64,000 bases of DNA from Arthrobacter frigidicola (GCA_003602285.1 QZVU01000007.1:141618-205617), one strand, 5' to 3'. Shown: positions 51,815-60,209, counted from the first letter of the stretch. Program-made: numbers and translations. The notes: generated by a model from the sequence alone, not told the origin.

Positions 51815-52212
51815 CGCCGCAGCCTATCGATGCGGGGTGCTGCCGACTGGGGTGAGGTCCTCTGGTGGGGAGGATAGGGGGTGTGGACAGTGTCCACACT
51901 TTGGGTCCCGGACTGGGCCGTACCGGTGCCGGACTGCTCCCGATTGCGGAGGTTTTCGGGGGAGTGGCGGACCTACAGGGGCTGGAGTCCGGTTCGAGTC
52001 CCACTTCGGGCACATGTTTCCCCTAGTCAGAGGCCCTTTTGCTCTCTGACTGTGGACAGCCGGCCCAATTCTGCGGTCCGGGTGCCGGTTTCGGTGGCTG
52101 TATTGGAGTTTTCCCGGGGGTAGGGCCGCCTTTCTATCGCGGAGCCCGGGTTGGGCTTCCTTACTCCTTCATGGAGGAGCGGCGGGGTAGCTCCATGACT
52201 TTGGTGAAGGTT
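51815..52212 (+). repeat. Compound att-like repeat, copy E (complete, last seen)
   Basis: Left arm: a weaker hairpin near 51819-51843, the palindrome GTGTGGACAGTGTCCACAC at 51881-51899, a 92-bp spacer, the core from 51991, the inverted repeat, and the half-site TGTGGACA at 52051-52058. The right arm ends near 52212, about 25 bp from a broken reductase gene. No sixth copy is seen up to 64 kb. Confidence 0.93.
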
Positions 52213-52236
52213 CCTGTGATGGCCCCCGCGGGAGGG

Positions 52237-52466
52237 TCACTGGTTTCCCAGGTCCTCGCTGTAGGGCGCCCTGGGTGGAGGGGTTTCTGTGATGAGTTCG
52301 TCGACGGGAGCGTTCCGGGGTTCGCCCGAATCGATGACGGCCGTCGTCCGGAGCGAGCGGCCGAGGGTAACCGCCGCGCTGAGGCCGGCTGGACCGCCCC
52401 CGTGATGACGACGTCGTACTTTACCGCCCCCGTGATGACGACGTCGTACTTCAACGTGTCCTTCAT
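52237..52466 (-). pseudogene. Broken, truncated thioredoxin-reductase-like gene
   Basis: A good ribosome binding site and ATG at 52466 start MKDTLKYDVVITGA, then a 30-nt tandem duplication repeats KYDVVITGA. After it, the normal GGGPAGLSAA sequence is found only in another frame, as if one G were lost from a G run. In that frame LGRSLRTTAVIDSGEPRNAP follows the family, then the sequence decays and stops at 52237. Only about 60 of 300 codons remain, and the break lies next to the end of repeat E. An intact relative is at 60210-61283. Confidence 0.82.
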
Positions 52467-52525
52467 GAGGATGCTCCTTCCGCCGGCGCGCATGTCGGCG
52501 CCTCTCCTTCAACTGTTGCGGCCGC

Positions 52526-52545
52526 GGAAAGACTGCCAACTTTCC
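52526..52545. promoter_or_regulatory. Possible operator upstream of the XRE-cupin regulator
   Basis: GGAAAG and its complement CTTTCC are separated by 8 bp, 24 bp before the regulator start and between it and the divergent broken reductase gene. The position suits an autoregulatory site. It is a short palindrome and could be chance. Confidence 0.3.
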
Positions 52546-52569
52546 TTGCTGCTATGGCAAAATACGGGG

Positions 52570-53151
52570 ATGGATGATGACCTGAGCTCCGTATTCGATG
52601 CCATGGGACCGCGCCTGAGGGCGCTGCGGCAGCAGCGGGGGCTGACCCTCGGTGAGGTGTCTGCGGCCACCGGCGTGTCCGTCAGCACCCTGTCCCGCCT
52701 TGAGGGCGGCCAGCGGCGCCCTAACCTTGAACTGCTCCTGCCCCTGGCCCGCCTGTTCCAGGTGCCGCTTGACGATCTCGTCGGCGCCCCGTCCACGGGG
52801 GACCCGCGAATCCATTTGAAGCCCATCAAGGATCACGGCATGACCGCCGTTCCGCTCACCCGGCGGCCCGGCGGTGTGCAGGCGTACAAAGTGGTGCTTG
52901 CCCCCGGTGCTCGGAAGGGAGAACCCGACCTCCGCGTGCATGAGGGGTACGAGTGGCTCTACATTCTAAACGGACGCCTGCGCCTGGTGCTGGGGGACAA
53001 GGACTTCACGCTGGGGCCCGGGGAGGCCGCGGAGTTCGACACCCACACCCCCCACTGGTTCGCCAGCGCGGACGAAAATGCCGTCGAGTTCCTCAGCCTC
53101 TTCGGCCAGCAGGGCGAAAAAATGCACATCCGGGCACGCCCAAAGGCCTAG
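52570..53151 (+). CDS. XRE-family regulator with C-terminal cupin domain
   Basis: 193 residues. The N-terminal helix-turn-helix (ALRQQRGLTLGEVSAATGVSVSTLSRLEGGQ, about residues 16-50) is followed by a cupin barrel (about 120-185: HEGYEWLYILNGRLRLVLG, FDTHTPHWF). This domain pair often stands divergent from a thioredoxin-reductase-like oxidoreductase, whose remnant is indeed here. The regulator itself looks intact. The ATG at 52570 is chosen by homology; its ribosome binding site (ACGGGG) is weak. Confidence 0.9.
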   Translation: MDDDLSSVFDAMGPRLRALRQQRGLTLGEVSAATGVSVSTLSRLEGGQRRPNLELLLPLARLFQVPLDDLVGAPSTGDPRIHLKPIKDHGMTAVPLTRRPGGVQAYKVVLAPGARKGEPDLRVHEGYEWLYILNGRLRLVLGDKDFTLGPGEAAEFDTHTPHWFASADENAVEFLSLFGQQGEKMHIRARPKA

Positions 53152-53463
53152 TCCGCGGAGCGCGCGCCCGCGGAGGAGGGATGCTGCGGCTGCTTGAACT
53201 GGAGGCACGGGCAAGCCGGCGGCCCGAGCAACATCCCAGTGACGGCCGGCGAGCGGGACAAGGACTTCACCGAGCCCTACGCATGTATCTATCGCTGCCA
53301 GAACCGCTGAAGGAGACGCCGCACCCTGCCCCAGCGGGCGGGGTGCGGCCCTCCATGGCCTTTAAGGATGGGACATGAACACTGGATATCAAGGCCAAGG
53401 AGTCTTTCCATTCACTTGAATGAACGGTGGAATTGGTACCAGCACCACAGCAGTTGACTCTCG
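53152..53463. other. Gap between XRE-cupin gene and secreted protein
   Basis: 312 bp without a recognisable gene. It holds a strong GC-rich hairpin (53318-53349) that can end transcription from either side, as the flanking genes are convergent. Confidence 0.5.
53318..53349. terminator. GC-rich hairpin between convergent genes
   Basis: GCCGCACCCTGCCC pairs with GGGCGGGGTGCGGC across a four-base loop with one G-T type mismatch. Lying between convergent genes, it is a likely bidirectional terminator without a U-tract. Confidence 0.65.
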
Positions 53464-54033
53464 CTAGAACGCTATCTTTTGGTCGGCTGCGATGACATCG
53501 ACGTCGGCGGTCGACACGGTGCGGGTGCCCGTAGGGGTGTCGAATTCGAGGGTAGCTGCGTCGTACTCTCCGGGGTTGCTTCCAGCAAGCCATACAGCAC
53601 CCCAGATACCGTCTGCTAGGTTGGCGTCGGTTACGGATCCGGAGGCGCTGATGACACGTACTGCGGTAACCCCTTCCCCTGCCTGGCCGCTGAGCTGGGC
53701 GTAGTTCTGCCCGGTCGCTGCACTTCCAAAGCCTGCGACGTAGCCGAATGAGATGATTTGGTCCGCCGGTACGTCGGTTTGAAGAGACGTTGATCCCGTC
53801 GAGACGACCTCGCCGTTTTCCTGGAACGATTCGACCAACGTTTGACCCTGGACAACCCACCTTCCTTCATAGTTGGCGACTGACTGTGACACCAGCGGTG
53901 AGGCGACAGCGGTCTGCACATCGGACCCCGGCACCAAACTTGCCGCTGTGGTGGTAGCTGTGACTCCTACGCCAATACCGATAACCGCTGCAAATGCCGT
54001 GATCCTGCGGATCATACTTTTCGTCGTTTTCAC
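53464..54033 (-). CDS. Secreted protein of unknown function
   Basis: 189 residues starting with GTG at 54033, eight bases after GAGGAGAAC. The N-terminus (KTTKSMIRRITAFAAVIGIGVGVTAT) is a Sec signal peptide. The mature part is Val/Ala/Gly/Thr-rich with predicted beta strands (TAVRVISASGSVTDANL, AATLEFDTPTGTRTVSTADV) and no cysteines. I do not know the family. An in-frame upstream ATG (54264) would bury the signal peptide, so I reject it. Twin palindromes lie 120-170 bp upstream. Confidence 0.78.
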   Translation of the reverse strand: MKTTKSMIRRITAFAAVIGIGVGVTATTTAASLVPGSDVQTAVASPLVSQSVANYEGRWVVQGQTLVESFQENGEVVSTGSTSLQTDVPADQIISFGYVAGFGSAATGQNYAQLSGQAGEGVTAVRVISASGSVTDANLADGIWGAVWLAGSNPGEYDAATLEFDTPTGTRTVSTADVDVIAADQKIAF

Positions 54034-54151
54034 GTTGTTCTCCTCGGGTGGTACTGCTGCTGAAGGGGAACGATTGCGCGGGTGCGCATCGTCCCGCTTC
54101 AGCTTTCCAGTTGCGCGAAGCAGAATCATCGCCTCAGGGAATGAGCTCAGC

Positions 54152-54202
54152 CTCATCCCGCGGAATGAGACGTCCAGGTTCGGCTCCATCCCAGGGATGA
54201 GA
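54152..54202. promoter_or_regulatory. Two direct repeats each holding a CATCCC palindrome
   Basis: CATCCC-GC-GGAATG (54154-54167) and CATCCC-A-GGGATG (54187-54199), each followed by (A/G)GTCCAGGT. The 33-bp spacing is three helical turns, so a dimeric regulator could bind both on one face. They lie 120-170 bp upstream of the secreted-protein start. Confidence 0.4.
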
Positions 54203-54606
54203 AGTCCAGGTGCGGCAACCCGCGAGGGCAAAGCTACCGGCCCGTAGTCGTTTCTAAAGCTCAACCTTCTCCGCTGCTCGAAATGAGGTGGCCGAATAGG
54301 ACGTTTTTGGTCAGGCCGCCCGCCGACGGTGACATGCCGTGATCTTGACGCCCCAAGGTCCTGTCCTCAACCTCAACGGTCCAAAACGTCACGGCGCGCG
54401 TTATTTGAGCGTTCAACGCCGGCGGTTACGGCCTAAGCGCTGTCACCGACGGCATGCAGCAGGTCCAAGCAAAGGATTCGTTGACCGGGCAGCTCCCATA
54501 GGGATCGAAACAAGCTCGGCACCCGACCCGGATCTTCAGTTCCAAGTTTGAAGCAGCGACGCGGGTTTTGAGCACCTGCACAAAGCCCTGCGTCCGGAAC
54601 GGTCAG

Positions 54607-54629
54607 GTGTAGCATCCCTTCTGCTACAC
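54607..54629. promoter_or_regulatory. Perfect palindrome upstream of the 128-residue gene
   Basis: GTGTAGCA and TGCTACAC, an exact 8-bp inverted repeat with a 7-bp spacer, end 30 bp before the ATG at 54660. The form and position suit an operator overlapping the promoter or start of transcription. Confidence 0.5.
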
Positions 54630-54659
54630 ACTGTCGCGGTGCCAGGGGAGGGGAACACC

Positions 54660-55046
54660 ATGAACGGTCAGCCCGTCGTGACGGAGACGGAACCATTCGT
54701 GGCCGTAATGCGCGGGAGCATCCTCTGCGTGCGATGGAGGCAAGGCGCGACCATCGACGATGCAATGGCCGCAGCTTTCATTGAGCGGGCCGCCCAGATA
54801 AGCCCGAACTCCTCTCCGCCGATGCTGGTCGAACTCAACGGCATGGTGACCCTTACACGCGGTGCACTGCTCCGCTTAGCGACCAACCCCAACGTAGGTG
54901 CTATGGCTTCGGTGGGACCGTCAGTAGTCGATTACATCCTCAGCCAGTTCTTCACACAGGTCTATGATCCGCCGTATCCCACCCGCCACTTCACCAATAC
55001 CAGCGACGCGCGCGCTTGGCTGCTCAATCACTCCCGCAGCGCCTAA
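54660..55046 (+). CDS. Small STAS/SpoIIAA-like protein of unknown function
   Basis: 128 residues. The ATG at 54660 follows AGGGGAGGGGAACACC. The sequence has an alternating strand-helix pattern (ILCVRWRQGATIDDAMAAAFIERAA, then PPMLVELNGMVTLTRGALLRLAT) and an end ARAWLLNH, as in the STAS/SpoIIAA-like fold proteins common in Arthrobacter-type genomes. The function is not known. It stands alone. Confidence 0.7.
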   Translation: MNGQPVVTETEPFVAVMRGSILCVRWRQGATIDDAMAAAFIERAAQISPNSSPPMLVELNGMVTLTRGALLRLATNPNVGAMASVGPSVVDYILSQFFTQVYDPPYPTRHFTNTSDARAWLLNHSRSA

Positions 55047-55542
55047 GCAGACAAGGACCTAGGCAGGAATTCGAGGAGGCAGCCGCCCCCGGGCACAGTC
55101 ACCGGCCGGGACGCCGCTCGAGGGACCTACCGCAAACCCGGAAGTGGACTCGAAAGGGTAGGCATTCCTCCGCTGTGAGTGAGCCGGTGAGCAATCAGTG
55201 ACCTGAGGAAAAAGCCACAGCTTGCTTCAGCCGATTCCAAGAAATGCCCTGACATTCCCCTCCATACCTCTATCCGTTCAACCCCGCGAGCGGTTGCTGA
55301 ACCACAACAGTTCGGCCTGCGAGGTCATCAGGCTCGGAGATGCATTTGTTCGTTCATGGGTGGTTCTAGGCGGCGCGGCATGACGTCGATGCCTATCTGA
55401 AGGCCCCAACAACATGGACCGCTCCTGGTGCTATCAACGGGAGTCCTGGCCCACTTGTCGGCCCAGCACACCAGGAACCACCACGTCTATCGAACGAACC
55501 TGTGAACCCGGTCGACTCCCTCGGGAACACCGCTCTCTTCAT
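55047..55542. other. Stretch without a convincing gene
   Basis: About 500 bp between convergent genes. All frames are short or lack protein-like composition. No hairpin or repeat stood out. Confidence 0.45.
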
Positions 55543-56031
55543 TCACCGGTTTCCGGACCGCGGCTCCTCGGGCGGGGCCGGGGTAACTGCACCCCGCCAT
55601 ACCCACGCCTCGCGTCGGATCATGATCAGTGGCTCGAAGAACCGGATCTTCACCGCAGTCCTGGTGTAGGCCAAAGCGTGCGCCTGCACTCGGATGGCCT
55701 TGAAGGGATAACGGATCCATGCGTACACCGGCCGCGGCTCCTGGAAGTCCACGGGTGGGGTGTTGCCGAGGTCGAGTTCGGCCGCGGTGAGCATGATCAG
55801 CTCCTCGCGCATGACGAACTCTTCGATCCGGGCATCCATCGGCTTCGCGTAGTAGGCGCGGTACCTTTTGCTGGAACCCATGACCGGTATCCGCCACCGG
55901 TTGCCGTCCGGTCCGAAGCCGGTGGTGCCGGCGACGCGGTGCAGCCGCCAGCCCTGCCAGCGCGGATCGGCGCTGATATCGGACTCCAGGACAGGGGAGC
56001 CCGGCCCGGTCTGGGCTTGGAACCAGCTCAA
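55543..56031 (-). CDS. Uncharacterised 162-residue protein
   Basis: I do not recognise this protein. It is soluble, rich in Arg, Trp and aromatic residues (MSWFQAQTGPGSPV at the start, later AYYAKPMDARIEEFVMREELI), without signal peptide or membrane segment, and ends in a Pro/Arg-rich stretch. Its ATG overlaps the stop of the gene upstream by four bases (ATGA), so the two form an operon. Confidence 0.65.
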   Translation of the reverse strand: MSWFQAQTGPGSPVLESDISADPRWQGWRLHRVAGTTGFGPDGNRWRIPVMGSSKRYRAYYAKPMDARIEEFVMREELIMLTAAELDLGNTPPVDFQEPRPVYAWIRYPFKAIRVQAHALAYTRTAVKIRFFEPLIMIRREAWVWRGAVTPAPPEEPRSGNR

Positions 56032-56312
56032 GCGTCATCCGGAGCGGATTTGAAGTGACGGAAGAACGGATCCCGCATTCTCGACGCTGCTAGCCATAGT
56101 AGGTCGCGTTCTGACTGGGGCAGCATGATCATTTTGCCCCAGTACAAGGAGACATCCGCGATCGTGGCTGTGCCCGAAATGGTCTTGTAGACCACCCACA
56201 GCTCATGAAGGTCAAGGCCTTCATCCTTTGTCATCTGAACGAACTCTGCACGCTGATCTATATCATCCATCTCGATCCTCAAAGTTCCGTCATCAGGTAC
56301 TACCTGCGCCAT
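56028..56312 (-). CDS. Uncharacterised 94-residue protein
   Basis: An acidic, probably helical small protein (VQMTKDEGLDLHELWVVYKTISG, then SERDLLWLAASRMRDPFFRH) of unknown function. It precedes and overlaps the 162-residue gene and is probably translated together with it. No clear ribosome binding site lies before the ATG at 56312. Confidence 0.62.
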   Translation of the reverse strand: MAQVVPDDGTLRIEMDDIDQRAEFVQMTKDEGLDLHELWVVYKTISGTATIADVSLYWGKMIMLPQSERDLLWLAASRMRDPFFRHFKSAPDDA

Positions 56313-56734
56313 GAGTGGCCGCCATGTTGGTCATCCATCTGTGGGCGGGTGAAGCCCGGAGGGCGGAACTCAAAGCCGTCCACCTGTGGGTGAGCTGCTG
56401 CCTCGTTCTTCTATGCGACGGTCGCCCCGTAGGGGGATTCCTTACCGCGACGTTTTCTCGGGCGGGTCTAACGCGACAGATTAAGAGGTTTTGTAGAGAG
56501 AGCTCCGGAAGGCGGATTGTATTGTCCGCCCTCCGAGGGCCGGGGCTGCAGGCTGGAGCCGTGCTCTCCAGGCGCACCCGGGCTGGCCGCGTCCACCCCA
56601 TCTCCCGGCAACATAGATTGGCACAATTCTGGTTATCGGCGACGCCGGCAGCATGCTCCCATAGCGCGTGTGGTTCACGCATTGTTTCGGCCTCGTCCGG
56701 ATGGCCCCCGTCCACCCATGAGACTTCGGGACCT
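56313..56734. other. Stretch without a convincing gene
   Basis: About 420 bp. A short palindrome (GGCGGA, 8 bp, TCCGCC at 56511-56530) may be the terminator of the MFS gene that ends at 56735. Nothing else is supported. Confidence 0.5.
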
Positions 56735-58237
56735 TTACCCTTCAGGCACCGCCACCGGATCTGCGCTGCGCCGTGCGTTGACGAGCAGAATGAGCACGAT
56801 CAGTGCCGCGGCCATCAGGATCGCGCTGAGGGTGAAGGCAGTGCGGTAGCCCTCAAGGTACGGTGCGAGGGATCCTTCAGCGGTACCGGGATTGGTTGCG
56901 AGGAAGCCGGCATAGGCCGAAACATAGATGGTGTTGAGCACTGCGGTGCCGAGGGCCCCGCCCACTTGCTGGGACACATTGAGCATGGCTGCTCCGACTC
57001 CGGCGTCTTCGGGGTCGATTCCGTGCATTGCGACGGAAGACAGCGGTACGAGGGCGATTCCAACTCCAATACTGATTACCAGTTCTATCGGGAGCACGCT
57101 TCCGACGTAGGACGAGGACTCGTTGAGGGACGTCAGCCAGAAGGTCCCGAGGGTTGCAAGCGTCGCGCCCGCCACCAGCAGGGGCTTGGGGCCGAAGCGG
57201 GGCAGCAGTGAGGAGGCCAGAGCTGCGGTGGTGATGAGTCCGAGGCTGAAGGGGAGGAACGCGAGGCCGGCCCGGATGGGTGAGTAGTCAAGGTTGACCT
57301 GGAAGTAGTAGGTCAGGAAGAAGAGCATTCCGAACAGTCCGCCGAAAATCAGGACCGAGGCCAGCAATGCGCCGCCCCGGTTCCGGTCAAGAACCACCCG
57401 CAGGGGAAGCAGCGGGGAGGCGCTGCGTGTTTCGACGACAACGAAGGCCGCCAGAAGCGCGACGCCGGCGCCGAGCAGGCCCAAGGTTGAGGGGGCGGAC
57501 CATCCGGTTCCCTCAGCGGCGAGGGTGAAGCCGTACACCAGAGCCGCCAGTCCACTGGTGACCAGGAGCGCTCCTGGAATGTCATACCGGCGGCTGCCGG
57601 GTGCCCTGCTCTCGCGAAGGGTTGGCAGTGCCGCTAGAAATGCTGCAACTGCAATGGGGACGTTGACTAGGAGGGTCCAGCGCCAGCTGACGTATTCGGT
57701 GAGCACTCCGCCTAGGATGAGGCCGATGGCGCCCCCGACACCCTGGACGGCGGCGTAGACACCGAATGCCTTGGCGAGTTCCTTCGGGTTGGTGAAGGTC
57801 ACCACCAGGAGGGACAGTCCGGCGGGTGCCAGAAGCGCCGCGAAGGCGCCCTGCAGGGCGCGTGCGCCAAAAAGCATGGCCGGGTCTACGGCCAGGCCGC
57901 CTAGGGCGGAGGCTGCCGCGAAACCGAGAGCGCTGATGAGAAAGACGCGCTTGCGGCCTGCGAAGTCGGCGATCCGGCCGCCCAGGAGGAGCAGGCCGCC
58001 GAACGCCAGGGCGTAGGCGGTGACTGCCCATTGGCGGTCCGCGTTGGAGATGCCAAGATCCGCCTGCGCGTGGGGCAACGCGATGGTCACAATTGTGCTG
58101 TCCAGTACCACCATGAGGGTCGATACGGCGATGACCGCAAGAGCCACCCACCGCCTCGGATCGGCTGCGGGTGCATTTGGGGCAGTGGTGACTCGGGATT
58201 CACCCGGATGCGGCCGGGCCGCGGTGTTCTTGGGCAT
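56735..58237 (-). CDS. MFS drug efflux transporter, DHA2 (14-helix) family
   Basis: 500 residues with about 14 hydrophobic helices. Motif A reads GRIADFAGRKRVF near residue 90, the first helix carries LMVVLDSTIVTIALP (the DHA2 VLDxTIVNVALP pattern) near residue 40, and motif C-like GGAIGLILGG lies near residue 170. Such exporters expel lipophilic drugs using the proton gradient. No regulator lies directly beside it. The ATG at 58237 has AAAGATTTCCC upstream, a weak ribosome binding site. Confidence 0.9.
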   Translation of the reverse strand: MPKNTAARPHPGESRVTTAPNAPAADPRRWVALAVIAVSTLMVVLDSTIVTIALPHAQADLGISNADRQWAVTAYALAFGGLLLLGGRIADFAGRKRVFLISALGFAAASALGGLAVDPAMLFGARALQGAFAALLAPAGLSLLVVTFTNPKELAKAFGVYAAVQGVGGAIGLILGGVLTEYVSWRWTLLVNVPIAVAAFLAALPTLRESRAPGSRRYDIPGALLVTSGLAALVYGFTLAAEGTGWSAPSTLGLLGAGVALLAAFVVVETRSASPLLPLRVVLDRNRGGALLASVLIFGGLFGMLFFLTYYFQVNLDYSPIRAGLAFLPFSLGLITTAALASSLLPRFGPKPLLVAGATLATLGTFWLTSLNESSSYVGSVLPIELVISIGVGIALVPLSSVAMHGIDPEDAGVGAAMLNVSQQVGGALGTAVLNTIYVSAYAGFLATNPGTAEGSLAPYLEGYRTAFTLSAILMAAALIVLILLVNARRSADPVAVPEG

Positions 58238-59080
58238 GGGAAATCTTTCACTGAAGAAGGAATGGATGACGGGGCGGTCAGGAAGGCGACCTGCCCTGCA
58301 TCGACGCCCGGGAGGGCATAACTACGATGGTGAACCCGGACGATCCGTGCAAGCAATTTTTCTTGCGGTTTCAGCAAGTTCTGCCCCCGGGGCGCGCAGC
58401 CCCTGCGGTCCGGGAAGCTGGGGGTGCCGCTCGATGGACCGCGGCCTTGTCCACGAATAGTGGGGACCGAGCCGGCCAGAGGTCTGGTTCCGGCCAAGGG
58501 TTCGGCGACGTGGCTTCCGACCTCGGTGCCCGCGACGCAGCGCATGTCGTCAACGCCGGCACGCTGTCATGCCTGAGCGCGTACGGCCACGCCGACTCCA
58601 AGTCTGCACCGATACTGCCCCAATACGAGTGGCATTAGCTGGCTGACCTGCGAGGCGTAGCGCCCGACAGCTGCCGAGCAGTCAAAGCTTCGGCAACCGG
58701 GCGGGACCTCGCCTACGATTGCCGCGCATGCTGGTCCCTACGAGGTCATCCCGCTCCTAGGACCAAAATCGGAGGCGGAAGAAGGCCGGCAGCATCGGCA
58801 TCATCTCCCGGAGTTGTGAGTTCTTCTGACGTCGACACCAGTCCACGCTGGTTGCTTTAGCGTCCAAGTGAGCGAAGAGCTTAGTGCCTGCGATGTCGTC
58901 TCTCCCCTGTGAGGCGATACGCCGCAGACCAGTTGCCTGCTCAGACGTTTGGCGCATTCCTCAGAGAACAAGAGGTTCCGTCGTGAAAACCCTCCTGGGA
59001 ACGCCTACAACTGAGCACAGACCGATCACGTCGAACCACCCGGGACAGATTACAGCTCAACGCTCTGGTCACGGGGAGGC
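58238..59080. other. 840-bp stretch without a convincing gene
   Basis: The longest gap in the window. A plus-strand frame of 103 codons (from about 58327) has low-complexity composition and no good ribosome binding site. It may include remnants of a regulator for the MFS gene, but I cannot identify one. Confidence 0.45.
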
Positions 59081-60010
59081 CTACGACCCCGAGCCAACGA
59101 AAGCCGGGGCCCTCCCGTCTTCGTCGTGTACAGCATCATGTGGACGGATTGCAACGCAGATCGAGCGCCCTGAGGTGAATCGGGTGGATGAAGTGCCCGC
59201 CTCCATTTCCTTCATCGCAGCATCGATCTCGGCGACCGCCTTGACGGCATCAGCGCAATCCTCACCGTTCTTACTCGAAAGGGTATTGGCATGGCGTCCG
59301 CGGTGGAAGGATAGCTGGGCGCTCACGTAGCGGGCCCCTTCGTCGCTGTCGGTGGCGGCTACGAACACGGCGTCACGTTGTCGCATCACCGTGAACCCTG
59401 CCGCTTCAATGAGGGCCACCCAGTCGCCGGCCCCACGGTATTGCAGATGAGCGAGCGCTTCACTGAGGCGTTGGCTAGGACGGTATAGGCCGTCGAAGGC
59501 GACTGTCTCCACGACAGGAGGCCCGGTCATCTCCGTGACCACCAGGATTCCTCCTGGCTGCAGCGCTTCGAACGCGTGTCGCAGGACCTTCGCCGGATCC
59601 GAAGCGTGATGCAGAGACAGCGCCGCCCAGATCACGCTTGCCTTCGCCGGGACAAGTTCATGCCAGTTGTCCTCGAAATTGCCAAGGTGGCCCTGAACGC
59701 GGTCTGAGATGCCTGCGGCCGATGACGCAGCAGTTAACCGCTCAAGCAACTCGGAGGAAATATCGATACCTCTGATCTGAGCGTTCGGAAATTTCCGCGC
59801 CAAGGCCACTGTCCCCACGCCCGTCCCTGAGCCTAGATCGATAACCAAGGACGGGTGAAAATCCAGCACCGAAGAGGCTTCCTCGAGGGCGATCCGTGTA
59901 ACCGGCGAACTCAGGAGGCCCTCGAGATCAAGGAAATCAACGAACCCCTCAGGAAGGCCGGACATCGGCGTCGGTCCGGCGTGTGAATGGGAAACTTCCT
60001 GACGAGGCAT
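59081..60010 (-). CDS. Class I SAM-dependent methyltransferase
   Basis: 309 residues with the Rossmann methyltransferase motifs: VIDLGSGTGVGTVALA (motif I) near residue 55, IRGIDISSELLERL (post-I acidic) near 78, VIWAALSLHHASDPAKVL near 125 and LQPGGILVVTEM near 150. The C-terminal 70 residues are helical and unlike the core. The substrate is unknown. The start is set at the ATG at 60010; an ATG twelve codons upstream is possible. Confidence 0.87.
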   Translation of the reverse strand: MPRQEVSHSHAGPTPMSGLPEGFVDFLDLEGLLSSPVTRIALEEASSVLDFHPSLVIDLGSGTGVGTVALARKFPNAQIRGIDISSELLERLTAASSAAGISDRVQGHLGNFEDNWHELVPAKASVIWAALSLHHASDPAKVLRHAFEALQPGGILVVTEMTGPPVVETVAFDGLYRPSQRLSEALAHLQYRGAGDWVALIEAAGFTVMRQRDAVFVAATDSDEGARYVSAQLSFHRGRHANTLSSKNGEDCADAVKAVAEIDAAMKEMEAGTSSTRFTSGRSICVAIRPHDAVHDEDGRAPAFVGSGS

Positions 60011-60209
60011 GCGCCATACGCTACACAATCCTCCCGCATGCGGCACAAAATCCTGCGGATGACGCAGGAACTAGCTTGGCTCGTTGACCTAGAGCCTCCA
60101 GCATCACATCCGCAGGGGAGCGCGTTCAGGGCTGGTGACGGCCGCTGCATCGTTGCTGGTTCAGCAAATTTACTTGTCCATCGAGGTGGGCCGGGGGCAG
60201 GCTGGTCAC

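Larger units (their letters stand above)
44706..52014 (+). mobile_element. Att-bounded cargo unit 4 (about 7.3 kb)
   Basis: The DNA between copies D and E, with GC content like the core. It carries a response regulator and sensor kinase, a divergent membrane protein plus multicopper oxidase, an SGNH hydrolase and a metallo-beta-lactamase-fold protein. No recombinase is seen. The gene content suggests a metal or envelope-stress role. Confidence 0.65.
54034..54659. other. Intergenic region between two divergent genes
   Basis: About 630 bp with no gene I can support. It holds the twin CATCCC palindromes (54152-54202) and the GTGTAGCA palindrome (54607-54629), listed separately, which suggests regulation of both neighbours. 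Confidence 0.5.

Noticed and set aside
28488-52212. A CRISPR array made by the five repeats
   Set aside because: Units are 3.5-7.3 kb apart, the repeats are near 390 bp, and no cas genes are present.
58327-58638. A 103-codon frame upstream of the MFS gene
   Set aside because: Composition is not protein-like, no ribosome binding site, no recognisable family.
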